Source: Pseudomonas capsici (GTDB lineage Bacteria > Pseudomonadota > Gammaproteobacteria > Pseudomonadales > Pseudomonadaceae). From it: a stretch of 64,000 nt of DNA. The stretch is from the NCBI RefSeq assembly GCF_017165765.1, contig NZ_JAFGZD010000005.1, positions 248,001 to 312,000 on the forward strand. The letters are read 5' to 3'. Below, piece after piece: positions 1 to 16,955 of this stretch; positions within the stretch are counted from its first letter, which is position 1; each line of letters begins with the position of its first letter. The translations under genes were made by a program, and so were the position numbers. The notes beneath the pieces were generated by a model that made no database searches, was not told where the DNA came from, and was given only the letters and a program-made list of their open reading frames with translations.

Positions 1-55
1 GGCGCTGACGGATCAACCGGCCGGCCTCTTGGCCGTCGACCCAAGACGGATGCCT

Positions 56-1003
56 ATGAACCCGAATTTTCTTGATTTCGAACAGCCTATCGCTGACTTG
101 CAAGCCAAGATCGAAGAACTGCGTTTGGTCGGTAATGACAACTCGCTGAACATCAGCGATGAAATTGCCCGGCTGCAAGACAAGAGCAATACGCTCACCG
201 AAAGCATCTTCGGCAATCTGACCAGCTGGCAGATCGCGCGCATGGCGCGTCACCCACGTCGTCCTTACACCCTGGACTACATCGAACACATCTTCACCGA
301 GTTCGATGAATTGCATGGTGACCGTCACTTCTCCGATGACGCGGCCATTGTTGGCGGTATCGCTCGCCTGGAAGACCAGCCTGTCATGGTGATCGGTCAC
401 CAGAAAGGTCGTGAAGTCCGGGAAAAGGTTCGTCGCAACTTCGGTATGCCGCGTCCTGAGGGCTATCGCAAGGCCTGCCGCCTGATGGAAATGGCCGAAC
501 GCTTCAAGATGCCGATCCTGACCTTCATCGACACGCCGGGTGCCTATCCGGGCATCGACGCCGAAGAGCGCAACCAGAGCGAAGCCATTGCCTGGAACCT
601 GCGGGTCATGGCGCGCCTGAAGACGCCGATCATCGCTACCGTTATCGGTGAAGGCGGTTCCGGTGGTGCGCTGGCCATTGGCGTCTGCGACCAGTTGAAC
701 ATGCTGCAATATTCGACCTATGCGGTGATCTCTCCGGAAGGCTGTGCGTCGATTCTGTGGAAGACGGCCGAGAAAGCGCCGGATGCTGCAGAAGCGATGG
801 GCATCACCGCCGAGCGCCTCAAAGGTCTGGGTATCGTCGACAAGGTGATTGCCGAGCCTCTGGGCGGCGCGCACCGTGATCCGGCTGCTGCCTCTGCCAC
901 CATTCGTGCAGAGCTGAGCAGCCAGTTGGCGATGCTCAAGAAGATGGACAACGATGCGCTGCTGGCCCGTCGTTACGAGCGTCTGATGAGCTACGGCGTC
1001 TGA
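56..1003 (+). CDS. accA: Acetyl-CoA carboxylase carboxyltransferase subunit alpha
   Basis: Carries the carboxyl group from biotin to acetyl-CoA to make malonyl-CoA, as a complex with AccD in the cytoplasm; this is the first step of fatty-acid synthesis. The product from ATG 56 is 315 residues, the usual Pseudomonas length. An in-frame TTG at 29 and ATG at 50 would only add a few atypical residues. Visible motifs are [15 protein letters not shown] and the oxyanion-hole stretch [12 protein letters not shown]. Bases 1-55 hold no recognisable gene; dnaE usually precedes accA in Pseudomonas but I cannot confirm its end here. A palindromic repeat follows the stop. Confidence 0.97.
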   Translation: MNPNFLDFEQPIADLQAKIEELRLVGNDNSLNISDEIARLQDKSNTLTESIFGNLTSWQIARMARHPRRPYTLDYIEHIFTEFDELHGDRHFSDDAAIVGGIARLEDQPVMVIGHQKGREVREKVRRNFGMPRPEGYRKACRLMEMAERFKMPILTFIDTPGAYPGIDAEERNQSEAIAWNLRVMARLKTPIIATVIGEGGSGGALAIGVCDQLNMLQYSTYAVISPEGCASILWKTAEKAPDAAEAMGITAERLKGLGIVDKVIAEPLGGAHRDPAAASATIRAELSSQLAMLKKMDNDALLARRYERLMSYGV

Positions 1004-1021
1004 TAGAACGCTGTGTGCCCT

Positions 1022-1110
1022 CTGTAGGAGCGAATTCATTCCCGCAAACCTTGTCGGTTTGTTCGCGAATGAATTCGCTCCCGCTTCGCGGATGAATCCG
1101 CTCCTACGGG
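1022..1110. repeat. Palindromic intergenic repeat (REP-like)
   Basis: The 15-base arms GGAGCGAATTCATTC (1027-1041) and its exact reverse complement (1067-1081) are separated by 25 bases. A third, imperfect arm (GGATGAATCCGCTCC, about 1090-1104) follows. The GTAGGAGCGAATTCATTC type is a common dispersed extragenic palindrome in Pseudomonas genomes. It lies between accA and tilS and reaches into the region where the tilS start must be. Confidence 0.8.
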
Positions 1111-1118
1111 GCTCTTCT

Positions 1119-2441
1119 GTGTACCGAGACGATCTCCCCGCCAGACTGCTTCAGGTTCTGGCTCCCTGGCGTCACGCGCCGGTCTGGCATGTCGGTTTTT
1201 CCGGCGGTCTGGACTCCACCGTATTGCTGCACCTTCTGGCTGAGCTCGCCGCACGCGAGAGCTTGCCGTCTCTGAATGCCATCCATGTTCATCACGGCCT
1301 GCAGGCCGCTGCCGATGCCTGGCCGGAGCATTGCCGACAGGTTTGCCTGAAGCTCGGCGTTTCCTTTCAGAGCGTGACTGTGCGGGTGAAGTCTGGCGCC
1401 AGTATCGAGCAGGCGGCCCGTGAGGCGCGTTATGCAGCCTTCATTGAGCGGTTGGGTGAGGGTGATGTATTGCTGACGGCTCAGCACCGTGACGATCAGG
1501 CCGAGACTTTATTGTTTCGTCTGTTGCGAGGTGCGGGTGTTCGAGGGCTTGCCGCCATGTCGCAGCAGCGGGCGATGGGGAAGGGAAGGGTGCTGCGACC
1601 GCTGTTGTCGGTTTCCCGTGGAGAGCTGGAAGACTATGCCCGGCAGCATGGCTTGAGCTGGATCGAAGATCCCAGCAACCAGGATCAACAACTGTCCCGC
1701 AACTTTCTGCGCGGTCGGGTCATGCCTTTGCTGGCATCGCGCTGGCCGCAAGTGTCCGCCAGCATGGCGCGTACTGCCGAACACATGGGCGAGGCCGAAC
1801 AATTGCTGGGTGAGCTGGCGGAGCAGGATCTGGCCAATGCCCGACCCGACACTGCCTTTGCCTGGCTGGGCAGGCCGGTGCTGGCTCTGGAGCCACTGGC
1901 CGGTCTGTCCGCCGCCCGACAACGCAATGCGCTGCGCCACTGGCTGGCACCGCTGACCCGTCTGCCGGATACCGATCACTGGGCTGGCTGGGAAACCTTG
2001 TGCAATGCAGCCGACGACGCACGGCCCCTGTGGCGGCTGGCCGACGGTGAACTGCATCGGGCTGACGGGCATGTCTGGTGGTTGGCGGGCAACTGGTTAC
2101 AGTCTCCTGGCGAAATGTCGCTCTGGCCTGATGCATCCAGTCCATTGAGTCTGCCCGGTAACGGCCAGGTGTGGATCGAAGGCGAAGGGCCTGCCGGACC
2201 CTTGCAGATCCGCTATCGCCAGGGCGGCGAAGTCATGCAGGTGCAAGGTCGTGGCCATCGCGATCTCAAGCGTCTGCTCAATGAGCGTGGTGTGCCGCTG
2301 TTCGTGCGCGGCAGATTGCCGCTGCTCTATCGTGACGATGAACTGCTGGCCATCGCCAACCTGCCGGGGCTGGACGGCGCGCCCCATGGAAACTGGCGCC
2401 TGCACTGGATTGCACCGACGAGCGACCAAAGTTTGAGCTGA
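1119..2441 (+). CDS. tilS: tRNA(Ile)-lysidine synthetase
   Basis: Ligates lysine to C34 of tRNA-Ile(CAU) so that it reads AUA instead of AUG; an essential cytoplasmic ATP-dependent enzyme. The N-terminal PP-loop SGGLDSTVLLH is clear, followed by HHGLQAAAD and the HRDDQAETLLFRLLRG stretch, with the family's C-terminal domains behind. I chose GTG 1119, which gives 440 residues and has GGGG a few bases upstream. ATG 1092 and an upstream start at 1059 lie inside the palindromic repeat and would make part of the repeat coding. The start is therefore less certain than the identity. Confidence 0.93.
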   Translation: MYRDDLPARLLQVLAPWRHAPVWHVGFSGGLDSTVLLHLLAELAARESLPSLNAIHVHHGLQAAADAWPEHCRQVCLKLGVSFQSVTVRVKSGASIEQAAREARYAAFIERLGEGDVLLTAQHRDDQAETLLFRLLRGAGVRGLAAMSQQRAMGKGRVLRPLLSVSRGELEDYARQHGLSWIEDPSNQDQQLSRNFLRGRVMPLLASRWPQVSASMARTAEHMGEAEQLLGELAEQDLANARPDTAFAWLGRPVLALEPLAGLSAARQRNALRHWLAPLTRLPDTDHWAGWETLCNAADDARPLWRLADGELHRADGHVWWLAGNWLQSPGEMSLWPDASSPLSLPGNGQVWIEGEGPAGPLQIRYRQGGEVMQVQGRGHRDLKRLLNERGVPLFVRGRLPLLYRDDELLAIANLPGLDGAPHGNWRLHWIAPTSDQSLS

Positions 2442-2683
2442 AAGGCCCTTTCAGGTAGACTACGCTCCCTTCTTGATACAGCTTCTGTTGGCTCTTTTGA
2501 ACCAACGCAAGTTGCCGGTTACCAACCAGTGTTTACTGGGCGATTCTTAAAATGTGGCGCCAATGGACAAGCTTCTGGCATGTCGGTTCAAACGCAGCAG
2601 TTTCGGGAGTGCACCGTGAATTTTGTCGGTAATCGGGGGCTTCGGCCTTCCTTCGCTTTCCCCGGCGGCTCTGACCGCTTTAA

Positions 2684-5197
<2,514 letters not shown>

Positions 5198-5288
5198 GTC
5201 CGGTTCTCCGGTAAAGTGCCGTTCCCCCGTCCTTGTGTCGGGGGTTGTCTCATTCAGGCCTGCCTCGTTTCTTGCCTGACAGCGATAA

Positions 5289-6629
<1,341 letters not shown>

Positions 6630-6723
6630 GTCGTAGATGGTAAAAGACAGGTGCTGCAGAAAAAGCCGGTCATGCCGACATAAATGCAGCCCTGATGCGG
6701 ACGCTCCGCTGTAATCAGGAGTG

Positions 6724-6751
6724 ATTGAGCCTGGCTTATGTCAGGCTCAAT
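6724..6751. repeat. Perfect 10-bp inverted repeat after eno
   Basis: ATTGAGCCTG (6724-6733) and its exact complement CAGGCTCAAT (6742-6751) surround an 8-base loop between eno and ftsB. It can form a stable hairpin but no T-run follows, so it is not a textbook terminator. It may be an attenuator or RNA-processing site. Confidence 0.5.
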
Positions 6752-6814
6752 GCCCTCAGTCGATTGTTCATATTGCTGGCTCTGCAGTCTTTTTTACTGG
6801 GTACCTGATATTTC

Positions 6815-7093
6815 ATGCGCAGTCCTAACTGGTTGTTCCTCATCCTGATCCTGCTGCTTGGTGGTCTTCAGTATCGCCTGTGGGTAGGTAACGGAAGCCT
6901 GGCTCAAGTGGCCAGCCTGACCGAGCAAATTGCAGAACAGCATGCTGAAAACGAAGTTCTGCTCGAGCGGAACCGCGTTCTGGATGCTGAGGTCATGGAG
7001 CTGAAGAAGGGCCTTGAAACCGTTGAAGAACGTGCCCGCCATGAGCTTGGCATGGTCAAGGATGGCGAAACCCTCTATCAGTTGGCGCAATGA
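6815..7093 (+). CDS. ftsB: Cell division protein FtsB
   Basis: Small bitopic inner-membrane protein that forms the FtsQ-FtsL-FtsB complex at the septum. The 92-residue protein has a short cytoplasmic N-terminus, one membrane segment (WLFLILILLLGGLQYRLWVG, about residues 5-24) and a periplasmic coiled coil with heptad leucine/valine positions. The C-terminal ARHELGMVKDGETLYQ is typical of the DivIC/FtsB family. ispD begins 10 bases after the stop. Confidence 0.95.
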   Translation: MRSPNWLFLILILLLGGLQYRLWVGNGSLAQVASLTEQIAEQHAENEVLLERNRVLDAEVMELKKGLETVEERARHELGMVKDGETLYQLAQ

Positions 7094-7103
7094 CGTTGGT
7101 GCA

Positions 7104-7807
7104 ATGAAAGATTCTCTTCCTGCCTTCTGGGCAGTGATTCCTGCGGCGGGCGTCGGTGCTCGCATGGCAGCGGACCGTCCCAAGCAATACCTGCAACTGG
7201 GCGGCCTCACTATTCTTGAACACAGCCTGCTTTGCTTTCTCGATCACCCGCGTCTCAAGGGCATGGTGATCAGTCTGGCTGTGGATGATCCTTACTGGCC
7301 AACCCTGCCGTGTGCACTGGATTCACGTATCCAGCGTGTGGATGGCGGCAAGGAACGTTCGGACTCGGTACTCAACGCTTTGCTGCACCTGCATGCCCAG
7401 GGGGCCAGCGATGACGACTGGGTGCTGGTCCACGATGCGGCACGTCCCAATCTCGCCCGTAGCGATCTGGACAACCTGCTGGGCGAACTGGCGGACGATC
7501 CGGTGGGTGGCCTGCTGGCCGTTCCGGCCCGCGATACCCTCAAGCGTGCCGACGAACATGGTCGTGTGGCGCAGACCGTCGATCGCAGCCTGATCTGGCA
7601 GGCTTACACGCCGCAGATGTTCCGTCTCGGTGCCTTGCACCGGGCGCTGGCCGACAGCAAGGTGTCGAACGTCAGCATCACCGATGACGCTTCGGCCATC
7701 GAGTGGGCAGGGCAGTCGCCTCGTTTGATCGAAGGGCGTTCCGACAATATCAAGGTAACTCGCCCCGAAGATCTTGAGTGGCTGCGTCAGCGCAGATCCC
7801 TGGGAAA

Positions 7808-7811
<4 letters not shown>
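7104..7811 (+). CDS. ispD: 2-C-methyl-D-erythritol 4-phosphate cytidylyltransferase
   Basis: Makes CDP-methylerythritol from MEP and CTP in the MEP isoprenoid pathway. ATG 7104 gives 235 residues; the upstream open frame back to 7014 overlaps ftsB and is not family-like. The CTP-binding loop PAAGVGARMAADRPKQYL, the VHDAARP motif and TDDASAIEW are visible. It follows ftsB as in other gammaproteobacteria. Its end overlaps the convergent gfnR by 4 bases. ispF is displaced about 3 kb by the formaldehyde genes. Confidence 0.97.
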
Positions 7812-9922
<2,111 letters not shown>

Positions 9923-9927
9923 GGGGC

Positions 9928-10006
9928 AGCTACAAGCTAAAAGCTACAAGCTGCAAGAGGCGTACAGCCCTTTCTTGCAGCTTGAGGCTTGAAACTTGAA
10001 GCTAGG
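9928..10006. repeat. AGCTTGCAGCT-type intergenic repeat
   Basis: The spacer between adhC and fghA is made of AGCTACAAGCT-like units. It contains the inverted pair AGCTGCAAGA (9949-9958) and TCTTGCAGCT (9973-9982). This degenerate type is frequent between Pseudomonas genes. It lies inside what should be a two-gene operon and may modulate the downstream gene; no function is demonstrated. A short piece of similar sequence appears near 44978. Confidence 0.65.
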
Positions 10007-10018
10007 GAGCGTGCGACC

Positions 10019-10864
10019 ATGACTCTGGAAAATCTGTCCTGCCAGAAAAGCTTCGGCGGCTGGCTCAAGCGTTACAAGCATCATTCAACGGTGCTGGGTT
10101 GCGATATGGTATTTGCGGTCTACCTGCCGCCACAGGCAGAGCAGGGCGGCAAGTTGCCTGTGCTGTACTGGTTGTCCGGCCTGACCTGCAACGATGAAAA
10201 CTTCATGCAGAAAGCCGCGGCCCAGAGGGTGGCTGCCGAACTGGGGTTGATCCTGGTTGCACCCGATACCAGCCCGCGTGGTGCCGATGTGCCCGATGAT
10301 CCGGAAGGTGCCTGGGACTTCGGGCTCGGTGCCGGGTTCTACCTCAACGCCACGGCGCAACCCTGGGCCAAGCATTATCGGATGCACGATTATGTGGTCG
10401 ATGAATTGCCGGCTCTGGTCGAGGAGCATTTCCCGGCTTCTGCGGCCCGGGGTATCAGTGGTCATTCCATGGGTGGTCATGGGGCTCTGGTCTGTGCCTT
10501 GCGCAATCCGGGGCGCTACCAGTCGGTTTCGGCGTTTTCGCCAATCAGTAATCCGATGGATTGCCCTTGGGGGCAGAAAGCTTTTACTCATTATCTGGGT
10601 GAGGACCGCTCACGCTGGCGCGAGTGGGATGCGACGGTATTGATTGCCGATGCCACGGAAAAACTGCCGATTCTGGTGGATCAGGGCGACCGGGATGACT
10701 TCCTGGTCAATCAGCTCAAACCCGAAGCGCTGGTCCAGGCGGCGAAAGCCGCTCAGCATCCGCTGACCCTGAGGATGCAGCCTGGCTATGATCACAGCTA
10801 CTTTTTCATTGCCAGTTTCATCGAGGACCATCTGCGTCATCATGCCCAGGCTCTGAACGGATGA
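10019..10864 (+). CDS. fghA: S-formylglutathione hydrolase
   Basis: Hydrolyses S-formylglutathione to formate and glutathione, the second step of formaldehyde detoxification. ATG 10019 gives 281 residues beginning [14 protein letters not shown]; the upstream open frame runs through the repeat and is rejected. The esterase D fold is marked by [11 protein letters not shown], the nucleophile serine in [11 protein letters not shown] and the catalytic histidine in GYDHSYFF. It follows adhC. Confidence 0.96.
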   Translation: MTLENLSCQKSFGGWLKRYKHHSTVLGCDMVFAVYLPPQAEQGGKLPVLYWLSGLTCNDENFMQKAAAQRVAAELGLILVAPDTSPRGADVPDDPEGAWDFGLGAGFYLNATAQPWAKHYRMHDYVVDELPALVEEHFPASAARGISGHSMGGHGALVCALRNPGRYQSVSAFSPISNPMDCPWGQKAFTHYLGEDRSRWREWDATVLIADATEKLPILVDQGDRDDFLVNQLKPEALVQAAKAAQHPLTLRMQPGYDHSYFFIASFIEDHLRHHAQALNG

Positions 10865-10937
10865 CTGTCAGCGACAGGCCCTAACTTGCGCCAAAGCAGG
10901 TAGAATCACGCCCTGACTTTTTTCAGGGCGTTTTTCT

Positions 10938-11411
10938 ATGCGTATTGGCCATGGCTATGATGTGCACCGTTTCGCTGAGGGCGATTTCATTACCTTGGGC
11001 GGCGTGCGGATTGCACACGGTTTCGGCCTTCTGGCGCATTCCGACGGCGACGTTCTGCTGCATGCGCTGAGCGATGCCTTGCTGGGAGCTGCTGCGCTGG
11101 GCGATATCGGCAAGCACTTTCCGGACACTGATCCGCAATTCAAGGGCGCAGACAGCCGTGTACTGCTTCGCCATGTGCTCAAGCAGGTGCAAGGCAAAGG
11201 CTGGAAAGTCGGCAATGTCGACGCCACCATCGTCGCCCAGGCACCCAAGATGGCCCCGCATATCGATGCGATGCGTGCTTTGATAGCCGCAGATCTCCAG
11301 GTTGAGTTGGATCAAGTGAACGTAAAAGCCACAACTACTGAAAAACTCGGCTTCGTCGGTCGCGAAGAAGGCATCGCGGTGCATGCCGTCGCGCTGTTGC
11401 TGCGCGCATGA
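10938..11411 (+). CDS. ispF: 2-C-methyl-D-erythritol 2,4-cyclodiphosphate synthase
   Basis: Cyclises CDP-methylerythritol 2-phosphate, releasing CMP, in the MEP pathway. It has 157 residues. The metal ligands Asp8 and His10 are in GYDVHRF and His42 is in [29 protein letters not shown] is also conserved. The stop overlaps the truD start by 4 bases (ATGA), which implies translational coupling. Confidence 0.97.
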   Translation: MRIGHGYDVHRFAEGDFITLGGVRIAHGFGLLAHSDGDVLLHALSDALLGAAALGDIGKHFPDTDPQFKGADSRVLLRHVLKQVQGKGWKVGNVDATIVAQAPKMAPHIDAMRALIAADLQVELDQVNVKATTTEKLGFVGREEGIAVHAVALLLRA

Positions 11412-12453
11412 CCGAACTGGAGCTGCTGGGCCAGCGGGCCTATGGTGAAGCGCTGGGCAGCGCTGTTCTCAAGGCGACTGCCGAAGATTTTCAGGTCGAT
11501 GAAGTGCTCGATATTCCCTTGTCCGGAGATGGCGAACACCTCTGGCTGTGGGTCGAGAAACGCGGCCTCAACACCGAGGAAGCGGCCCGTCGCCTGGCCC
11601 GTGCCGCAGGCGTGCCGTTGCGCACCGTCAGCTACGCCGGCCTCAAGGACCGTCAGGCCCTCACGCGTCAGTGGTTCAGCCTGCAACTGCCGGGCAAGGC
11701 CGACCCTGATCTTTCCGCGGCCCAGGACGAAACCCTGCAGATCCTCAAGAGCAGCCGCCACAAGCGCAAGCTGCAGCGCGGTGCCCATGCGGCCAATGGT
11801 TTCACCCTGCGCCTGACGCAATTGAATGCCGATCATGACGCGCTGAATCAGCGTCTGGAATCCATCGCCCGCAAGGGAGTCCCCAATTACTTCGGTGCCC
11901 AGCGTTTTGGCTACCAGGGCGGCAATCTGGGCGAAGCCCGGCATTACGCTGAGCGCAAGGCCTTGCCGGAGCAGCGCAATGTCCGTTCCCGGCTGCTGTC
12001 CACGGCCCGCAGCTACCTGTTCAACCGCGTGCTGTCTGCCCGGGTCGCCGATGGCAGTTGGGAGCGTGCCCAGCCAGGCGATCTGCTGGCATTTACCGAT
12101 AGCCGCAGCTTTTTCCCGGCCGGTGTTGCCGAATGCAGCGATCCTCGGCTCGACATTCTGGACCTGCATCCGACCGGCCCGCAGTGGGGCGAGGGACCTT
12201 CCCCGGCGGGTGGTGCCACAGCAGAACTGGAAAACCGCATTGCCGCTGAGCAGATAGCGTTGTGCGAATGGCTCATAAAGGCTGGAATGGAGCACGAACG
12301 TCGCATACTGCGGCTGCCCATTGGCCGTTTGACGTGGCATTATCCCGAGCCTGACATTTTGCAACTGGAATTCGTCCTTCCGCCCGGATGCTTTGCCACT
12401 GTATTGGTGCGCGAACTCGTCGATCTGGTGCCGGTTGGGCAGACGGATAGCCC

Positions 12454-12466
<13 letters not shown>
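11408..12466 (+). CDS. truD: tRNA pseudouridine(13) synthase
   Basis: Isomerises U13 of tRNA-Glu to pseudouridine. The 352-residue protein has the catalytic aspartate in [15 protein letters not shown] and the family signature [14 protein letters not shown]. It overlaps ispF by 4 bases upstream and surE by 13 bases downstream, so it belongs to one translationally packed operon. Confidence 0.96.
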
Positions 12467-13880
<1,414 letters not shown>

Positions 13881-14072
13881 TACGCAAATGGAATTGAAAG
13901 TGAATTCTGATCGCACTCATCGGTCTACTCAGCCTATATGGCAGCATGGCATCACATCGCCGACATGATTTATGCATGACAATGGCGTGGCATCGTTAAT
14001 GAATGGTTGCCCGCCGTTCTTGCGGCACAATAGGCATCTTTCGAATTCAGTCACCAGTAAAGGGAGTGGCGG

Positions 14073-14951
14073 GTGAGTCACAGAGTCATTCGGCAGCTAA
14101 ATTGTTCAACAAGTTATCAGCGTCTGGTGATTGGCATTGCACTCAGTGTCCTCTTGGTCGGCTGCGCCAGTTCTCCTTCGGGCGGTGTTCGTGTTGTTGA
14201 TCGCAACGGTAACGTGACGTCACAGCGTCCTGCTGTCACGACCGGACAATATGTCGTGAGACGTGGCGATACACTTTTTTCCATTGCATTTCGTTACGGC
14301 TGGGACTGGAAAGCACTGGCTGCACGCAACCAGATTCCAGAGCCCTACACGATTAAACCCGGTCAGACGATTCGCTTTGACGGGCGTTCAAATTCAACAT
14401 CCGAGACTGTGGCTTCCACTCCGGTCGTAGTACAACCAGCCCCGGCTGTTTCCTCTACTTCCACCCGTACAAGCAGCTCCGGCTCGGTCAAGACCACTGT
14501 TATTTCCAAACCGGTCGCGGTTACACCCGTGGTTATACCTCCCGCTGGAGATACTCCCGTGGGTATTGCAGGCAAGTCCCCGACAGGTTGGGCGTGGCCA
14601 GCAAGTGGCACTTTGATAGGAAAATTTTCCTCAAACGGCAGTTTGAATAAAGGAATTGATATCGCAGGTGATTTGGGACAGCCTGTTTTAGCCGCGTCTG
14701 ATGGATCAGTTGTTTACGCCGGAAGTGGATTGCGGGGCTACGGCGAATTGATAATCATCAAACACAGCGATACCTACGTCAGTGCCTACGGTCACAACCG
14801 CAGGCTTTTGGTACGGGAGGGGCAACAGGTCAAGGCAGGGCAGACAATTGCCGAGATGGGGTCCACAGGAACTGACCGGGTGAAGTTGCATTTCGAGATT
14901 CGCCGCCAAGGAAAGCCTGTAGATCCACTGCAGTTTCTGCCACGCCGCTGA
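14073..14951 (+). CDS. nlpD: LysM/M23 lipoprotein NlpD
   Basis: Outer-membrane lipoprotein that activates a cell-wall amidase (AmiC) during daughter-cell separation. It starts at GTG 14073 after AAGGGAGTGGCG. The lipobox is LLVGCAS (cysteine near residue 31), and a LysM domain follows (YVVRRGDTLFSIAF... to about residue 105). After a Ser/Thr/Pro-rich linker comes a C-terminal LytM/M23 domain. The zinc ligands are degenerate: NKGID where active enzymes have HxGxD, and KLHFE where they have HLHFE. It is thus an activator rather than a peptidase. The rpoS promoter lies inside nlpD in other species. Confidence 0.95.
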   Translation: MSHRVIRQLNCSTSYQRLVIGIALSVLLVGCASSPSGGVRVVDRNGNVTSQRPAVTTGQYVVRRGDTLFSIAFRYGWDWKALAARNQIPEPYTIKPGQTIRFDGRSNSTSETVASTPVVVQPAPAVSSTSTRTSSSGSVKTTVISKPVAVTPVVIPPAGDTPVGIAGKSPTGWAWPASGTLIGKFSSNGSLNKGIDIAGDLGQPVLAASDGSVVYAGSGLRGYGELIIIKHSDTYVSAYGHNRRLLVREGQQVKAGQTIAEMGSTGTDRVKLHFEIRRQGKPVDPLQFLPRR

Positions 14952-15053
14952 TGGTTGTCAGCCTGTTCCTGACGCAGAGGGAATGGGCTCAAGCGTTGCC
15001 ACGGATATAGGCGGCGCTGAGCTTGAGGTCGAACTCACCAAAGGACTATAACA

Positions 15054-16064
15054 ATGGCTCTTAGCAGCGAAGCGCCGGAGTTTGACATCGATGATGAAGT
15101 GCTCCTCATGGAAACCGGCATTGTCCTGGAGGACAACTCGAACGAGAAGCAGCCGTCTACTGCCGCCTCGGATCGAACGAAAGCCAAGCACAACTCATCG
15201 CTCAAACAACATAAATATATTGATTACACTCGGGCGCTCGATGCTACCCAGTTGTATCTCAATGAAATAGGGTTTTCACCCCTGCTGTCCCCGGAAGAGG
15301 AGGTCCACTTTGCGAGACTGTCGCAACGTGGTGATCCGGCTGGACGCAAACGCATGATTGAAAGCAATCTGCGGCTGGTAGTCAAAATTGCCAGGCGCTA
15401 TGTCAATCGTGGGTTGTCATTGCTTGATTTGATCGAAGAGGGCAACCTGGGTCTGATCCGGGCTGTCGAAAAATTCGATCCGGAACGCGGTTTCCGTTTC
15501 TCGACTTACGCGACATGGTGGATTCGTCAGACCATCGAGCGTGCAATCATGAATCAGACCCGGACCATCCGGTTGCCGATTCATGTGGTCAAGGAGCTGA
15601 ATGTCTATCTGCGGGCCGCTCGTGAACTGACACAGAAGCTCGATCACGAACCGTCTCCCGAGGAGATCGCCAATCTGCTGGAAAAACCCGTCGGCGAGGT
15701 CAAGCGCATGCTTGGGCTCAATGAGCGTGTTTCCTCGGTGGATGTCTCTCTGGGGCCTGATTCGGACAAGACGCTGCTCGATACGCTGACTGATGATCGC
15801 CCTACGGACCCTTGTGAGCTCCTGCAGGACGATGATCTCTCCCAGAGTATCGATCAATGGCTGTCCGAGCTGACCGACAAGCAGCGCGAGGTAGTGATAC
15901 GTCGTTTCGGCTTGCGCGGGCATGAAAGCAGCACGCTCGAGGATGTTGGTCTCGAGATTGGTCTTACCCGTGAGCGTGTTCGTCAGATTCAGGTCGAAGG
16001 CTTGAAGCGTCTGCGTGAAATCCTCGAAAAGAATGGGCTTTCGAGCGAGTCCCTCTTCCAATAA
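15054..16064 (+). CDS. rpoS: RNA polymerase sigma factor RpoS (sigma 38)
   Basis: Master sigma factor of stationary phase and general stress. The 336-residue protein has region 1.2 ([16 protein letters not shown]), region 2 ([38 protein letters not shown], with the -10-recognition helix [15 protein letters not shown]), region 3 and region 4.2 ([20 protein letters not shown]). ATG 15054 follows AAAGGACTATAACA. It lies downstream of nlpD and is followed by a terminator and rsmZ. Confidence 0.98.
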   Translation: MALSSEAPEFDIDDEVLLMETGIVLEDNSNEKQPSTAASDRTKAKHNSSLKQHKYIDYTRALDATQLYLNEIGFSPLLSPEEEVHFARLSQRGDPAGRKRMIESNLRLVVKIARRYVNRGLSLLDLIEEGNLGLIRAVEKFDPERGFRFSTYATWWIRQTIERAIMNQTRTIRLPIHVVKELNVYLRAARELTQKLDHEPSPEEIANLLEKPVGEVKRMLGLNERVSSVDVSLGPDSDKTLLDTLTDDRPTDPCELLQDDDLSQSIDQWLSELTDKQREVVIRRFGLRGHESSTLEDVGLEIGLTRERVRQIQVEGLKRLREILEKNGLSSESLFQ

Positions 16065-16092
16065 CCCTCTCCTCTCCCTTCCCTCTGCGTCG

Positions 16093-16132
16093 AAAGGCCG
16101 ATACAAACATCCAATGTTCGTATCGGCCTTTT
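16093..16132 (+). terminator. rpoS terminator
   Basis: A long hairpin, AAAGGCCGATAC pairing with GTATCGGCCTTT around a loop that itself extends the stem, ends in TTTTAC just after the rpoS stop. Confidence 0.85.
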
Positions 16133-16245
16133 ACATGATCCCCATCTTATAAAGTTGTCTGATCTCTTGGGCGTCCCTCCAGGAAGGACTGTTCAGGAGG
16201 TCCATAACTGCTCGGCAGAGCTTTGCCAGAGAAATGCGCAATATA

Positions 16246-16263
16246 CGTAAGCCTTTGCTTACC
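16246..16263 (+). promoter_or_regulatory. GacA upstream activating sequence of rsmZ
   Basis: cGTAAG-N6-CTTACc is a palindrome matching the TGTAAG-N6-CTTACA element bound by GacA upstream of rsm RNA genes, missing only the outermost base on each side. It lies about 190 bases before the predicted rsmZ start, close to the spacing seen in other Pseudomonas. A further GTAAG follows at 16270. Confidence 0.8.
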
Positions 16264-16400
16264 CGTTTCGTAAGTTATCAGGGCTTTGTCGGGCCGGATA
16301 AAGGATTTTCCCGCCTTGAGACTCTTCTAGTTCAATGAATTCAAAGGGTTTTTATTTTTTAAACGGCACGGTAAGAAATATTCGTGCAAATTTTCGGGTG

Positions 16401-16428
16401 TTGCCCGCGGCCTGAAAATCACTAATAT
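16401..16428 (+). promoter_or_regulatory. rsmZ promoter
   Basis: TTGCCC (16401-16406) and TAATAT (16423-16428) with 16 bases between them, 6 bases before the predicted first nucleotide. Confidence 0.6.
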
Positions 16429-16434
16429 CGGAAC

Positions 16435-16567
16435 TGTGCCAACGGACAGGCACAGGCAGTCAAGGAGGACCGTCAAGGACATCGCAAGAAGTGATTCATC
16501 AGGATGATGAAAAGGATTACAGGGATTAGGGAAGAAATGTGGGCGGGTCATACCGCCCCTTTTTTTT
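16435..16567 (+). ncRNA. rsmZ: Small regulatory RNA RsmZ
   Basis: RsmZ sequesters the translational repressor RsmA/CsrA and so relays GacS/GacA signals. The roughly 133-base stretch holds eight GGA motifs (starting 16444, 16464, 16467, 16477, 16502, 16514, 16523 and 16530). Several are placed in loops of short hairpins such as GTGCC/GGCAC and GTGATTCATC/GATGA. It ends in GGGCGG-GTCATA-CCGCCC followed by eight T. The position between rpoS and fdxA, the 5' end TGTGCCAACGGACAGGCAC and the upstream GacA palindrome agree with rsmZ of other Pseudomonas. The exact ends are predicted. Confidence 0.9.
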
Positions 16568-16593
16568 GCCTGTAAATCTGTTTCCCGCCCACG

Positions 16594-16613
16594 AAAAAGG
16601 CCCCGAAGGGCCT
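16594..16613 (-). terminator. fdxA terminator
   Basis: On the minus strand AGGCCC-TTCG-GGGCCT is followed by a T-run, 19 bases after the fdxA stop. Confidence 0.8.
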
Positions 16614-16631
16614 CTTTGGCAATACCGGAAC

Positions 16632-16955
16632 TCAGCGTTCCAGATCTGCGATCTTGCCTGTCTTGCCGTCCCATTCTTCTGCGTCGGGCAGGGCATCTTT
16701 CTTTTCGGTGATGTTTGGCCATACTTCCGCGAGTTCGGCGTTGAGCTCGATGAAGTTTTCCATGCCGGCGGGAATCTCATCTTCAGAGAAGATGGCCTGC
16801 GCAGGGCATTCAGGCTCACAAAGCGCGCAATCGATGCACTCATCCGGGTGAATCACCAGGAAGTTCGGGCCTTCGTAAAAGCAGTCCACCGGACAGACTT
16901 CTACGCAGTCGGTGTACTTGCACTTGATGCAGTTGTCGGTGACGACGAAGGTCAT
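16632..16955 (-). CDS. fdxA: 7-iron ferredoxin FdxA
   Basis: Small electron carrier with one [3Fe-4S] and one [4Fe-4S] cluster. The 107-residue protein begins [17 protein letters not shown]. The N-terminal cysteines ([14 protein letters not shown]) and the second set ([15 protein letters not shown]) are present, followed by the C-terminal extension typical of Azotobacter/Pseudomonas FdxA. It converges on rsmZ and lies downstream of mutS's 3' side only by position; mutS reads the same way but starts far upstream with its own spacer. Confidence 0.96.
   Translation of the reverse strand: MTFVVTDNCIKCKYTDCVEVCPVDCFYEGPNFLVIHPDECIDCALCEPECPAQAIFSEDEIPAGMENFIELNAELAEVWPNITEKKDALPDAEEWDGKTGKIADLER

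Noticed and set aside
1..55. End of dnaE upstream of accA
   Set aside because: A TGA at 6-8 is the only hint; too little sequence to support a gene end.
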